A DNA stretch of 64,000 nucleotides, from NCBI RefSeq assembly GCF_000478605.2, contig NZ_ASHX02000001.1, positions 1,961,895 through 2,025,894 of the forward strand, written 5' to 3'. Of this stretch, positions 51,877-60,785 are shown piece after piece; position 1 is the first letter of the stretch; the number at the start of each line of letters is the position of its first letter. Position numbers and translations under genes: made by a program. This DNA comes from Streptomyces thermolilacinus SPC6 (GTDB lineage Bacteria; Actinomycetota; Actinomycetes; Streptomycetales; Streptomycetaceae). The notes under the pieces are model-generated. The model saw only the letters and a list, made by a program, of their open reading frames with translations, did no database searches and was not told the DNA's origin.

Positions 51877-51967
51877 TTCGTGCGGCCGCGACGCCGCCCC
51901 CGACGCCCAGGGCACCCCCTGGCCCGTACGGCGGCGAAGAAGGCCAGGTGCCGCCCAGGGCGCGCGC

Positions 51968-52426
51968 CTACGCCGCCTGGATCAGCTCGCGGGCGAACCG
52001 CGCGCCCCGCGGCAGCTGCCGCAGGATGCGGCCGAGCGCCTGGTCGAAGTCGCCGCCCGTGACACCCGACTCGTACGCCGCTCCGCCGCTGTGCAGGGTC
52101 AGCTGCAGGTCCACCCGCTCGGGCGTCCCGTCGGACAGGGCCTCACCGATCGTCAACAGGCAGCTGAGCGTGCCCGGCTGGGCGGCGCCGTCGGCCGCGA
52201 GGACCGGCAGCGGCACGTCCCACTCCAGCACGCAGCCCGCCAGCGGGAGGCCGCCGTTCTCCTCCGCCGCCCGCAGCGCGGCGAAACCGCCGCCCGTGTA
52301 CCGCACACCCCTGATGCGGGTGCTGACGCTCCGGCCGTCCGACGTGATGTGGATGGCTTCCGCCCCTCGGCGGTCCCGGTACCAGCCGGTCCAGACTTCG
52401 CTCGACTCCGATGACTCCGTTGACAT
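51968..52426 (-). CDS. DUF6304-type hypothetical protein
   Basis: A 152-residue protein starting MSTESSESSEVWTGWYRDRR, with RVDLQLTLHSGGAAYESGV and GARFARELIQAA near the end. It is a beta-rich soluble protein conserved among Streptomyces; from memory it corresponds to DUF6304. No function is known. ATG 52426 is preferred; larger frames upstream run through the next gene and lack coding character. Confidence 0.75.
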   Translation of the reverse strand: MSTESSESSEVWTGWYRDRRGAEAIHITSDGRSVSTRIRGVRYTGGGFAALRAAEENGGLPLAGCVLEWDVPLPVLAADGAAQPGTLSCLLTIGEALSDGTPERVDLQLTLHSGGAAYESGVTGGDFDQALGRILRQLPRGARFARELIQAA

Positions 52427-52488
52427 GGCGCGGACTGTAGCGGCACGCCATGTCCGGGGGTGACGCCGGACACCCCCGGAGCCTGACT

Positions 52489-52758
52489 TCAGCCGGTCTC
52501 GGTGTGGTTGCCCGGCTCGTTCCCCGGCCCTCCGCCCGGCTTGCCGGACGGTCGGGCCTCCGCTCCGTGCGGCGTCCTGCCGAACAGCTCGCACTCCGGG
52601 TTGTGGCACGGGCGGGGCTCCCAGGAGGGGACCCACGCGCCGAGCACCTTGCGTCGATGTATCGCCTTGCCGACAGGCTGTCCGCAGGCGGGGCACACGG
52701 GCTCATCGGCCGTGCCCTCCTGCGGGCGGCGGACGGTTCGGCGTCCTTCGCTGGCCAT
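52489..52758 (-). CDS. Small zinc-ribbon protein
   Basis: An 89-residue protein with two cysteine pairs, VCPACGQPVG (CxxC) and CHNPECELFG (CxxxxC), which should bind one zinc, and a disordered Gly/Pro-rich tail. It is soluble and cytoplasmic. The function is unknown, possibly in nucleic-acid binding. The ATG 52758 precedes a basic segment (RRTVRRPQEG). Confidence 0.65.
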   Translation of the reverse strand: MASEGRRTVRRPQEGTADEPVCPACGQPVGKAIHRRKVLGAWVPSWEPRPCHNPECELFGRTPHGAEARPSGKPGGGPGNEPGNHTETG

Positions 52759-52777
52759 GCCTCCAGGGTATTGCGGT

Positions 52778-53365
52778 TCAGCGATTCCGGCTGTACCGGC
52801 GGATGACGACGCCGTTGCCGAAGGCGCGGGTGTCCTGGAGCGTGAAGTCGGCCACCGCGAAGGAGGCTCCGCCGAACATCGGCATCCCCGTCCCGTAGAT
52901 GTGCGGGTACGACTTGATCACCAGCTCGTCGATCTCGTCCATCAGCTCCCCGGCGACGACGGCGCCGCCGCACAGCCAGATGCCGAGCGGGCCCTCCTCC
53001 GCCTTCAGGGCGCGGACATGGGCGGCCAGGTCGCCTGAGATGATCTCCACGTTCGGGTGCGGGGAGGTCTCCATGGTGCGGGAGGCGACGATCTCGCGGA
53101 GGTGGCCGTACGGGCTGGGCATGCCGGCGTCCAGGCCGAGCTGGTAGCTGGCACGGCCCTGGATGACCGTGTCGAAGTGCTTGCCGGGGGCGTCCTCGAT
53201 GCCGACCATCCGGCGGCCCTCGACGCTGAGGGTCTCGGGGTATTCGGCGGCGAGGTAGCCGACGTACTCCTCGTCCAGGAACCGGAACATCGAGGAGGCG
53301 TCGCCCTTGGGGTCGCCGATGAAGCCGTCGAGCGAGCAGGCGACGAAGTACGTCAGAGTGCGCAA
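52778..53365 (-). CDS. Dihydrofolate-reductase-family (RibD C-terminal-like) protein, TTG start
   Basis: A 195-residue reductase-fold protein. LRTLTYFVACSLDGFIGDP is the first strand and loop of the family, RRMVGIEDAPGKHFDTVIQG carries a conserved region and GIWLCGGAVVAGELMDEID the NADPH-binding glycine motif. The preferred start is TTG 53365, with AAAGGA five bases upstream; a GTG at 53416 would overlap a strong inverted repeat that probably lies in the promoter. The substrate is unknown. Confidence 0.82.
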   Translation of the reverse strand: MRTLTYFVACSLDGFIGDPKGDASSMFRFLDEEYVGYLAAEYPETLSVEGRRMVGIEDAPGKHFDTVIQGRASYQLGLDAGMPSPYGHLREIVASRTMETSPHPNVEIISGDLAAHVRALKAEEGPLGIWLCGGAVVAGELMDEIDELVIKSYPHIYGTGMPMFGGASFAVADFTLQDTRAFGNGVVIRRYSRNR

Positions 53366-53407
53366 ACCGTGTCCTTTGCGGGTCAGGGAGGGCCGGACCG
53401 TTCGCGG

Positions 53408-53449
53408 CTCGACCACTACGACCAGAGTGCTACGGCCATAGTGGTCGAG
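53408..53449. promoter_or_regulatory. 11-bp perfect inverted repeat upstream of RibD-like gene
   Basis: CTCGACCACTA (53408-53418) and TAGTGGTCGAG (53439-53449) are exact complements with a 20-bp spacer. They lie between the RibD-like start and the 3' end of the polyprenyl synthase gene. The spacing suits an operator bound by a dimeric regulator or looped arms. No candidate regulator is adjacent. Confidence 0.6.
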
Positions 53450-53483
53450 GCAAGGGCGATTTTCGGACAGGCGTTTGTGCGCC

Positions 53484-54548
53484 TCAGTGGCTGCGCCGTG
53501 TCACGAATTCGGCCAGGGCCAGCAGCTCCTCCGCCGCCGCGAGGTCCGGCACCGCGCAGGACAGCTGGTGCACCGCCCGCGCCATCCGGTCCGCGGCCTC
53601 CGCCTGCGCCCAGTCGCGGCCGCCCGCCCGCTCGACCGCGTCGGCGGCGAGCGCCACGTCCTTGTCGCCCAGGACCGGCCGCCCGTACAGCTCCGCCAGC
53701 GCGGCGGCCTCCGCGGTCCCGGAGGTGAGCGCCGCGACGACGGGCAGCGACTTCTTGTGGGCCGCCAGGTCCGCCCCCGCCGGCTTGCCGGTCCGCACCG
53801 GGTCGCCCCAGATGCCGATCAGGTCGTCGATCAGCTGGAACGCCAGGCCCGCCTCCCGCCCGAACGCGTCCATCGCCGCGACCTCCGCCTCCCCGGCGCC
53901 CGCGTACAGGGCACCCAGGGCGCAGGCGCAGCCGAGGAGCGCGCCGGTCTTGGACTCGGCCATGGCCAGGCACTCGTCGAGCGTCACGTCCAGCGGGTCC
54001 CGCCGCTCGAAGGCGCAGTCGGCCTGCTGCCCCGCGCACAGCTCGACCACGCACGCGCCGAGCCGCGCCGCGGCGGCCGCCGACGCGGGGTGCGGGTCGG
54101 CGGCGAGGACGGGCAGGGCGAGGGCCTGGAGGGCGTCGCCCACGACGAGGGCGTCGGGCACGCCGAAGACGGCCCAGGCGGTGGGCCGGTTCCTGCGGGT
54201 GCGGTCCTCGTCCACGATGTCGTCGTGGAGCAGCGTGAAGTTGTGTACGAGCTCCACGGCCGCGGCCGCCCGTACGGCGGCGTCCGGGTCACCGCCCATC
54301 GCGCGGGCGGCGGCCAGGACGAGGGCGGGGCGGACGGCCTTCCCGGCCCGTCCGGCGGCGGGCGTGCCGTCGGCGTGCTCCCACCCGAAGTGGTACATGG
54401 CCACGCGCCGCAGCGGGGCGGGCAGCGTGGCGAGGTCGGCGCGCAGCCGGGGGGCGACGACGGCGTGCGCGCGGTCCAGGAGCGCCGCCGCGTCCGGCCC
54501 GCCGCTCCCGGACCGGGTGCCGGTCCTGCCCGTGTCGGTCATCGTCAC
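53484..54548 (-). CDS. Polyprenyl diphosphate synthase, family 2 encapsulin cargo type
   Basis: A 354-residue isoprenyl diphosphate synthase. The first aspartate-rich motif is HDDIVDED (DDxxD) and the second DDLIGIWGD (DDxxGxxGD); both are complete, so it should condense IPP with an allylic diphosphate. The alanine-rich, compact protein has a short unstructured N-terminus of about 20 Ser/Gly/Thr residues, the kind of region used as an encapsulation signal in this cargo group. It lies 84 bp after the family 2B encapsulin gene on the same strand, with GGAGGAGAAG before its GTG. Product length is not predictable; a geranyl (C10) type is plausible. Confidence 0.88.
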   Translation of the reverse strand: MTMTDTGRTGTRSGSGGPDAAALLDRAHAVVAPRLRADLATLPAPLRRVAMYHFGWEHADGTPAAGRAGKAVRPALVLAAARAMGGDPDAAVRAAAAVELVHNFTLLHDDIVDEDRTRRNRPTAWAVFGVPDALVVGDALQALALPVLAADPHPASAAAAARLGACVVELCAGQQADCAFERRDPLDVTLDECLAMAESKTGALLGCACALGALYAGAGEAEVAAMDAFGREAGLAFQLIDDLIGIWGDPVRTGKPAGADLAAHKKSLPVVAALTSGTAEAAALAELYGRPVLGDKDVALAADAVERAGGRDWAQAEAADRMARAVHQLSCAVPDLAAAEELLALAEFVTRRSH

Positions 54549-54632
54549 GGTCTTCTCCTCCGCTCGTGCGCGTACCTCCCGGCAGGGGTACGGGCGGGGC
54601 GCCGGTGCAGGACGCCCCGCCCGTACCGGTCC

Positions 54633-56057
54633 TCAGCTCCAGCGGCCGATCTCGACGTTCTCCATGACGCCGAGGGCGTCCGGGACGAGGATCGCCGCGG
54701 AGTAGTAGGCCGTGACCAGGTACGAGATGATGGCCTGTTCGTCGATACCCATGAAGCGCACCGACATACTCGGCTCGATCTCGTCGGGGATGCCGGTCTG
54801 GTGGAGGCCGATGACGCCCTGCTCGGCCTCGCCGGTACGCATGCAGAGGATGGACGTGGTGCGCGTGTCGCTGATCGGGATCTTGCTGCAGGGGAAGATC
54901 GGGACGCCGCGCCAGGTCGGGATGCGGTGCCCGGCGACGTCGATGCTCTCGGGGACCAGGCCGCGCCGGTTGCACTCGCGGCCGAAGGCGGCGATGGCCT
55001 TCGGGTGGGCGAGGAACAGCTTGTTGCCGCGGCGGCGGGACAGCAGCTCGTCCATGTCGTCCGGGGTGGGCGCACCGGCGTGGGGGGTGATCCGCTGGCC
55101 GTAGTCGCAGTTGGCGAGGAGGCCGAACTCGTGGTTGTTGATCAGCTCGTGCTCCTGGCGCTCGCGCAGCGCCTCGACCGTGAGCCGCAGCTGCTGCTCG
55201 GTCTGGTTCATCGGCTGGTTGTAGAGGTCGGCCACGCGCGTGTGGACCTTCAGCACGGTCTGGGCGACGCTCAGCTCGTACTCGCGGGGGGCGGGGTCGT
55301 AGTCCACGTAGGTCTGCGGGATGACCGGCTCGCCGCGGTGGCCGGCGGAGAGGTCGATGGCCTTCTCGCCGTACTTGTTGGTCCGCTGCTGCGGGATGGC
55401 GGCCATGCCCGCCAGGTGCGCGGAGAGGGACCCGGCGCGCTCGGCGAGGTTGAGGACGTCCGCGCGGGTCAGCTCCAGCATCACGCACGCGGTGGCGGCG
55501 CGGTGGGTGTGCTCCCAGGTGGCCTCGCCGTCGAGGAGGCAGGAGTCGCCGAAGTAGCCGCCGTCCGCGAGGACGTCGATGACGGCCTCGTCGCCGTACG
55601 GGCCGGAGCCGACGCGCTCGACCTTGCCGTGCGCCAGCAGGTAGACGCGGTCCGCCCGCGTCCCGGCCTCGGCGATCACGTCGCCGGGCTCGAAGGTGCG
55701 CTGCGAGCACCGCTGGGCGAGCTCGCGGAGCGCGTGCTCGTCGTCGTACCCGCGCAGGGGCGGAAGCTCGCCCAGCTCGGCGGGGATCACCTCGACGCGC
55801 TCGCCGGTCTGCACGAACGTGACGCGCCCGTCGCCCACTGCGTACGTGTACCGGCGGTTCACCCGGTACGTGCCGCCCTGGACCTGCACCCACGGCAGCA
55901 TCCGCAGGAGCCACCGGGAGGTGATCTCCTGCATCTGGGGTGCTGACTTGGTGGTGGTCGCAAGCTTCCGCGCCGCGTCAGTGCCGAGGCTCTTCTGCGG
56001 GGAAGCCTGTTCGGCCCGGACGTCGTCGCCGACCGAGCCAACCGAACCAACCGACAT
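54633..56057 (-). CDS. eshA: Family 2B encapsulin shell protein (EshA-type) with cNMP-binding domain
   Basis: A 474-residue HK97-fold encapsulin shell protein. After a disordered arm (1-40) come the HK97 regions, and a cyclic-nucleotide-binding-like domain is inserted at about 105-205 ([11 protein letters not shown], then [25 protein letters not shown]), where the usual phosphate-binding FGE is FGD. The rest (about 215-474) is the HK97 P/A-domain. Homologues of S. griseus EshA and 2-methylisoborneol encapsulins self-assemble to large icosahedral shells. ATG 56057 has AGAGGG upstream. The next gene is its probable cargo. Confidence 0.9.
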   Translation of the reverse strand: MSVGSVGSVGDDVRAEQASPQKSLGTDAARKLATTTKSAPQMQEITSRWLLRMLPWVQVQGGTYRVNRRYTYAVGDGRVTFVQTGERVEVIPAELGELPPLRGYDDEHALRELAQRCSQRTFEPGDVIAEAGTRADRVYLLAHGKVERVGSGPYGDEAVIDVLADGGYFGDSCLLDGEATWEHTHRAATACVMLELTRADVLNLAERAGSLSAHLAGMAAIPQQRTNKYGEKAIDLSAGHRGEPVIPQTYVDYDPAPREYELSVAQTVLKVHTRVADLYNQPMNQTEQQLRLTVEALRERQEHELINNHEFGLLANCDYGQRITPHAGAPTPDDMDELLSRRRGNKLFLAHPKAIAAFGRECNRRGLVPESIDVAGHRIPTWRGVPIFPCSKIPISDTRTTSILCMRTGEAEQGVIGLHQTGIPDEIEPSMSVRFMGIDEQAIISYLVTAYYSAAILVPDALGVMENVEIGRWS

Positions 56058-56263
56058 GATGTCCCTCTCGATGATCTGACTGTCCGCCAGGAAGCCTTTC
56101 AGCACTCTCCGTCACGGCGCCATTACACAAAAGAGTGGGAATGGAACAGTCCAGAGGGGGAAGAGGGGCGGGATTTTCGATTCCCGGCGACGCGCAACTT
56201 TCACGAATCCGCCTGTCTGTCCGGATCGATTCGCACGTCGGTGCGAAGTCGCACAATGGGCAG

Positions 56264-57253
56264 GTGACGTCCTCCGACCCCGCCGCCCTCGACCCCGCCG
56301 CCCCGGGCTCCGTCCGCCCCGCCGCTCCCGGCCCCACCGCCGCCCTCGGCACCGCCGCCGGGCCGGGGCCCCGGCTGCCCTCGCCGCTGCGTCCGGCCGA
56401 CGACGACCGGTTCGCGCGGCGGGGCCTGAGGCTGCTGCTGAAGCGGGACGACCTGATCCACCCGGAGCTGGTGGGCAACAAGTGGCGGAAGCTGGCGCCG
56501 AACCTCGCCGGGACGGCCGGGCGGCCGGTGCTGACCTTCGGCGGGGCGTACTCGAACCACCTGCGGGCCACGGCTGCGGCCGGGCGGCTGCTGGGCTTCC
56601 CGACCATCGGCGTGGTGCGGGGCCACGAACTGGCCGGGCGGCCGCTGAACCCGTCGCTGGAGCGGTGCGCGGCGGACGGGATGCGGCTCGTGTTCGTGGA
56701 CCGGGCGACGTACCGGGCGAAGGGCGACCCGGCGGTCGTGGCGCGGCTGCTGCGGGACGCCCCGGACGGCACGGTGGTCGTCCCGGAGGGCGGCAGCAAC
56801 GCGGCGGCGGTGCGCGGCTGCGCGGAGCTGGGCCGGGAACTGCGGGGCCGGGCCGACGTGGTGGCGGTGGCGTGCGGTACGGGCGGGACGCTGGCGGGAC
56901 TGGCGGCGGGCCTCGCGCCGGGGCAGCGGGCGCTGGGCGTACCGGTCCTCAAGGGCGGCTTCCTGGGCGGCGAGGTGCGGGCGCTCCAGACGGCGGCCTT
57001 CGGCGGGCCGGCCGGGCAGTGGAGCCTGGAGGAGCGGTTCCACTTCGGCGGGTACGGGCGGACGACCCGGGAGCTGGAGGCGTTCGCGGAGGACTTCTCG
57101 GCGCGGCACGGCCTCGCGGTGGAGCGGCTGTACGTGGCCAAGATGCTGTACGCGCTCGTGGCGCTGGCCGAGGAGGGCGCCTTCGCCCCTGGCACGACGA
57201 TCGCAGCGGTGGTGACCGGACGACCGGATCAGGACAGCGGGCGGCGCGCGTGA
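56264..57253 (+). CDS. ACC deaminase/D-cysteine-desulfhydrase-type PLP enzyme
   Basis: A 329-residue fold-type II PLP enzyme. RDDLIHPELVGNKWRKL contains the PLP lysine, LTFGGAYSNHLRATAAAG is the substrate-binding motif with GAYSNH, and ACGTGGTLAGLAAGL is the phosphate-binding loop. Family members cleave 1-aminocyclopropane-1-carboxylate or D-cysteine; the substrate cannot be settled here. GTG 56264 is chosen, followed by an Ala/Pro-rich 40-residue leader; the true start may be internal. It is divergent from the encapsulin gene with a 206-bp gap. Confidence 0.85.
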   Translation: MTSSDPAALDPAAPGSVRPAAPGPTAALGTAAGPGPRLPSPLRPADDDRFARRGLRLLLKRDDLIHPELVGNKWRKLAPNLAGTAGRPVLTFGGAYSNHLRATAAAGRLLGFPTIGVVRGHELAGRPLNPSLERCAADGMRLVFVDRATYRAKGDPAVVARLLRDAPDGTVVVPEGGSNAAAVRGCAELGRELRGRADVVAVACGTGGTLAGLAAGLAPGQRALGVPVLKGGFLGGEVRALQTAAFGGPAGQWSLEERFHFGGYGRTTRELEAFAEDFSARHGLAVERLYVAKMLYALVALAEEGAFAPGTTIAAVVTGRPDQDSGRRA

Positions 57254-57516
57254 GACGGGGAAGGTTCGACCGCCCGGCGGGTGGGTACGTCAACCCTCCG
57301 CCGAGTCCTCAGGATTGGATGCCGCAGACCTCTAGCCACTGTGCGTACCGATGTGTTTACGATGGGTGACGCACGTCGGCTCGGGGGCCACGGCGACACG
57401 GCGGCATGGATCGCGATAGCGTCACGGCGACTACGCATTCCTGCGTACCGCACGGTTCCGGGGGGATCTCGCTCCTCCCGGTCCCCGAACGAGTTTGTGC
57501 CACCTTGGAGGTGAGG

Positions 57517-57930
57517 GTGTCCCAGATCGCAGGCGAGCCCGGGACCCAGGACTTCGTGGAAGTCCGGCTGCCCGCTGCGGGTGCCTACCTGTCCGTGCTG
57601 CGTACGGCCACGGCCGGTTTGGCGGCGCGTTTGGACTTCACCCTCGACGAGATCGAGGACCTGCGCATCGCGGTGGACGAGGCGTGCGCGATCCTGCTCC
57701 AGCAGGCCGTGGCCGGCTCGGTCCTCAGCTGCGTGTTCCGGCTGATCGACGACTCACTGGAGGTCACGGTGTCGGCGCCGACGACCGACGGCCGCGCTCC
57801 CGAGCGGGACACGTTCGCGTGGACGGTGCTGTCGGCCCTGGCCGGCAAGGTGGACTCGTCGGTCGCCGATGACCGTACGGTCTCCATCAGCCTGTACAAA
57901 CAGCGCGGCGCGGGACCCGGGCCGGCGTGA
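57517..57930 (+). CDS. prsH: Anti-sigma factor of SigH (RsbW/PrsH family)
   Basis: A 137-residue GHKL-fold serine kinase of the RsbW family. DFTLDEIEDLRIAVDEACAI carries the N box and FAWTVLSALAGKVDSS the C-terminal part. It binds and inhibits the sigma factor encoded directly downstream, with which it overlaps by 4 bp. GGAGG (57507-57511) five bases before GTG 57517 decides the start; a GTG two codons upstream is too close. The 137-residue length is as I recall for the S. coelicolor protein. Confidence 0.9.
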   Translation: MSQIAGEPGTQDFVEVRLPAAGAYLSVLRTATAGLAARLDFTLDEIEDLRIAVDEACAILLQQAVAGSVLSCVFRLIDDSLEVTVSAPTTDGRAPERDTFAWTVLSALAGKVDSSVADDRTVSISLYKQRGAGPGPA

Positions 57931-58892
57931 GGGACGGGGACGGTCCGGTGCGGAACGAGGAGCGCGGCCCGCGGGCCACGAGCGCGGCGGAGGGCATCGC
58001 GGGCATCCCGGAACAGCAGGCGCGGCCGCACCCGGAGGACGGCCTGGTGGAGGCGCCGGAGCGGGCGCGGGCAGAGCGGGCGGCGCGGATGAGCGAGAAC
58101 GTGAACGAGCAGCGGGGCGGTGCCCAGCGGCACGATCCGCAGGACCGGAGCGGCGCGCGGGCGATGTTCGTGGAGCTGCGGAGCTTGCCGGACGGTTCGC
58201 CGGAGAAGGCCGAGCTGCGCAACCGGCTGGTCCGGATGCACCTGCCGCTCGTGGAGCACCTCGCGCGCCGGTTCCGGAACCGGGGCGAGCCGCTGGACGA
58301 CCTGACGCAGGTCGCGACGATCGGCCTGATCAAGTCCGTGGACCGGTTCGACCCCGAGCGGGGCGTCGAGTTCTCGACGTACGCGACGCCGACGGTCGTG
58401 GGCGAGATCAAGCGGCACTTCCGCGACAAGGGCTGGGCGGTGCGGGTGCCGCGGCGGCTCCAGGAGCTGCGGCTGTCGCTGACGACGGCGACGGCGGAGC
58501 TGTCCCAGCGGCACGGGCGGTCACCGACCGTGCACGAGCTGGCGGAGAAGCTGGGGATCTCCGAGGAGGAGGTCCTGGAGGGCCTTGAGTCGGCGAACGC
58601 GTACTCGACGCTGTCGCTGGACGTGCCGGACACGGACGACGAGTCGCCGGCCGTCGCGGACACGCTGGGCGCGGAGGACGAGGCGCTGGAGGGCGTCGAG
58701 TACCGGGAGTCGCTGAAGCCGCTGCTGGAGGACCTGCCGCCGCGAGAGAAGCGGATTCTGCTGCTGCGGTTCTTCGGGAACATGACGCAGTCGCAGATCG
58801 CGCAGGAGGTGGGGATCTCCCAGATGCACGTCTCGCGCCTGCTGGCCCGTACGCTCGCCCAGCTCCGCGAAAAGCTCCTGGTGGACGAGTAG
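57927..58892 (+). CDS. sigH: Stress-response sigma factor SigH (SigB/F/G family)
   Basis: A 321-residue RNA polymerase sigma factor. The N-terminal 75 residues are a disordered extension. Region 2 is RMHLPLVEHLARRFRNRGE and DDLTQVATIGLIKSVDRFDP, followed by the -10 recognition helix (TPTVVGEIKRHFRDKGWAV); region 4 is PPREKRILLLRFFGNMTQS with the helix-turn-helix QIAQEVGISQMHVSRLL. In S. coelicolor sigH takes part in osmotic and developmental stress, with several protein forms from alternative starts; the internal GTG/ATG codons here (for example MSENVNEQR) permit the same. It overlaps prsH by four bases. Confidence 0.93.
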   Translation: MRDGDGPVRNEERGPRATSAAEGIAGIPEQQARPHPEDGLVEAPERARAERAARMSENVNEQRGGAQRHDPQDRSGARAMFVELRSLPDGSPEKAELRNRLVRMHLPLVEHLARRFRNRGEPLDDLTQVATIGLIKSVDRFDPERGVEFSTYATPTVVGEIKRHFRDKGWAVRVPRRLQELRLSLTTATAELSQRHGRSPTVHELAEKLGISEEEVLEGLESANAYSTLSLDVPDTDDESPAVADTLGAEDEALEGVEYRESLKPLLEDLPPREKRILLLRFFGNMTQSQIAQEVGISQMHVSRLLARTLAQLREKLLVDE

Positions 58893-59012
58893 CCCCCTGC
58901 GGGCCGCCGCTGCCGCCTGTGGCGGTTGCCGAGACCCGACGACTCGTGGACGGCGGGAGCGCCCGCGGCCAGGGCGTCCGGGAGCTGCGGGGGCGGTGGC
59001 GCCCGGAGCCGC

Positions 59013-59429
59013 TCAGGGGCGGGTGATGCCCAGGGCCGCGGTGGTGGCGGGGTGGAGGAGCAGGACGAGGCCCGCCACCGCGGCCGCCGCCAGCACCACG
59101 CCCGCCGGGATCGCCGCGCCGACGCCCGTCAGCAGCGTGTACGCGACCGGCAGCGCCATCAGCTGGGTGATGATCGCCGGACCCCGGCTCCAGCTGCGGC
59201 ACAGGAGCAGTCCCCGCGCCGCGAGCAGCGGGATGACACCCAGCGCGATGAGCGTGGCACCGCCCGTGAGGGCCTGGGTGAAGCCGTCGGGGGTGCCCGT
59301 CAGGGTGTTGACGAGGACGTACAGGCCCCCGGCGAAGAGGGCGAGCGCCTCCAGTCCGGCCACCGCCGCGGCGGCCGTCACACGGGTGGGACGCGAGGTC
59401 GGGGCGGGGTTCGGTTCGCTGCTGCTCAC
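59013..59429 (-). CDS. Small integral membrane protein
   Basis: A 138-residue protein with four membrane helices (VAGLEALALFAGGLYVLVN, GGATLIALGVIPLLAARGLL, IITQLMALPVAYTLL and AGVVLAAAAVAGLVLLL). It starts VSSSEPNPAPTS at GTG 59429. The type is a conserved Streptomyces membrane protein of unknown function. It converges with sigH and diverges from the kinase gene at 59499, whose ATG is 70 bp away. Confidence 0.78.
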   Translation of the reverse strand: MSSSEPNPAPTSRPTRVTAAAAVAGLEALALFAGGLYVLVNTLTGTPDGFTQALTGGATLIALGVIPLLAARGLLLCRSWSRGPAIITQLMALPVAYTLLTGVGAAIPAGVVLAAAAVAGLVLLLHPATTAALGITRP

Positions 59430-59498
59430 CCTTGCAGGGTAGCCGCCCGCGCCCCGGCCCCCTGGGCGCGGTACCGCGCGGTAGGTAACCTGGCGGGC

Positions 59499-60467
59499 AT
59501 GCGCGCACTTCTCGTGGTCAACCCGGCAGCCACCACCACGAGTGCCCGCACCCGTGACGTGCTGATCCACGCGCTGGCCAGCGAGATGAAGCTGGACGCG
59601 GTGACGACGGAGTACCGGGGCCACGCCCGCGACCTCGCCCGGCGGGCGGCCGACGCCGGGGACGTGGACCTGGTGGTCGCGCTCGGCGGGGACGGCACGG
59701 TCAACGAGGTCGTGAACGGCCTGCTGCACCGGGGCCCCGACCCGGACCGGCTGCCGCGCCTGGCGGTGGTGCCCGGCGGGTCCACGAACGTGTTCGCCCG
59801 CGCGCTGGGCCTGCCGAACGACGCGGTGGAGGCGACCGGCGCGATCCTGGACGCCCTGCGCGAGCAGCGGAGCCGGACGGTCGGTCTCGGCCTCGCGGCC
59901 GGGACGCCGGGCACGGAGGACGAGGCGGCACCGGCCCGCTGGTTCACGTTCTGCGCGGGCCTCGGGTTCGACGCGGGCGTCATCGGCCGGGTGGAGCAGC
60001 AGCGGGAGCGCGGCAAGCGCTCGACGCACGCGCTGTACCTGCGCCAGGTCGTCCGCCAGCTGCTGGTGGACCCGCACCGGCGGCACGGCACGATCACACT
60101 CGAGCGGCCGGGCCACGACCCGGTCGAGGACCTGGTGCTGTCGATAATCTGCAACACCTCCCCGTGGACGTACCTGGGCAACAAGCCGGTGTACGCGTCG
60201 CCGGACGCGTCGTTCGACAAGGGGCTGGACGTCCTGGGGCTGAGCCGGCTGTCGGGGCCCGCCGTCGCCTGGTACGGGACGCAGCTGCTGACGTCCAGCC
60301 CGGAGCGCGGCCCCCGGGGAAGGCACGCGGTCTCCCTGCACGACCAGATCGACTTCGCCTTGCATTCCAAGGTCCCCTTGCCCTTCCAGATGGACGGTGA
60401 CCACCTGGGGCTGCGCACGAGCGTGACGTTCACAGGCGTTCGCCGTGCACTGGGTGTGATTGTGTGA
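59499..60467 (+). CDS. Diacylglycerol kinase-family lipid kinase
   Basis: A 322-residue kinase with the DAGK catalytic domain: RALLVVNPAATTTSARTRDV at the N-terminus (phosphate loop VNPxA), then VVALGGDGTVNEVVNGLL, the signature GGDGT, and RLAVVPGGSTNVFARALGLP. Family members phosphorylate diacylglycerol or sphingoid bases. The ATG is preceded by TAGGTAACCT only 20 bp away, so the mRNA may be nearly leaderless. It is followed by a small hairpin terminator. Confidence 0.9.
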   Translation: MRALLVVNPAATTTSARTRDVLIHALASEMKLDAVTTEYRGHARDLARRAADAGDVDLVVALGGDGTVNEVVNGLLHRGPDPDRLPRLAVVPGGSTNVFARALGLPNDAVEATGAILDALREQRSRTVGLGLAAGTPGTEDEAAPARWFTFCAGLGFDAGVIGRVEQQRERGKRSTHALYLRQVVRQLLVDPHRRHGTITLERPGHDPVEDLVLSIICNTSPWTYLGNKPVYASPDASFDKGLDVLGLSRLSGPAVAWYGTQLLTSSPERGPRGRHAVSLHDQIDFALHSKVPLPFQMDGDHLGLRTSVTFTGVRRALGVIV

Positions 60468-60471
60468 GGAG

Positions 60472-60488
60472 AAGGGCCCTTGGCCCTT
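60472..60488 (+). terminator. Small hairpin terminator after the lipid kinase
   Basis: AAGGGCC-CTT-GGCCCTT, a seven-base-pair perfect stem with a 3-nt loop, followed by TATC, lies 5 bp after the stop codon. Confidence 0.6.
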
Positions 60489-60785
60489 TATCTCGAACGT
60501 ATGGGCTGGGTTCCACCCCATAGAAGTACGGCTGTGACCTAGCCGACACCGAGGAATCAAAAAAAACTTTCCAGAAGGGGTTGTATCCGCCGCCGAGGTT
60601 TGCGAATCTCTACGTGGCGATCGAGACGGCCCGCAGCACCGGCCTCCAGCGAAAGCCAGAACCCCTCCTCAATCACAGGACCACACCAGTTCATCTGGCC
60701 GTCGGCCCTTCCCTTGCGGGGGGATTCGTGAAAGCGTTCACATTCACAAGCAACTTGCATGCAACACCAAGGAGAGGTAGCAGCC
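60489..60785 (+). promoter_or_regulatory. Long AT-rich 5' region of wblE
   Basis: About 300 bp with no gene. It is markedly richer in A and T than the surroundings and includes a run of eight A (60559-60566) followed by CTTTCC. The last 60 bp contain TTGCATGCAA (60753-60762), a perfect palindrome, just before AAGGAGAGG. The region probably carries the wblE promoter and a long leader. Confidence 0.55.

Noticed and set aside
53484..57253. 2-methylisoborneol cluster with terpene cyclase and methyltransferase
   Set aside because: No terpene synthase with DDxxD/NSE motifs and no SAM-dependent GPP methyltransferase occurs near the encapsulin; only the polyprenyl synthase is present.
60553..60582. 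A SigR-type promoter (GGAAT-N18-GTT) upstream of wblE
   Set aside because: GGAAT and GTT are both present, but the spacing is 22 bp instead of about 18-19.
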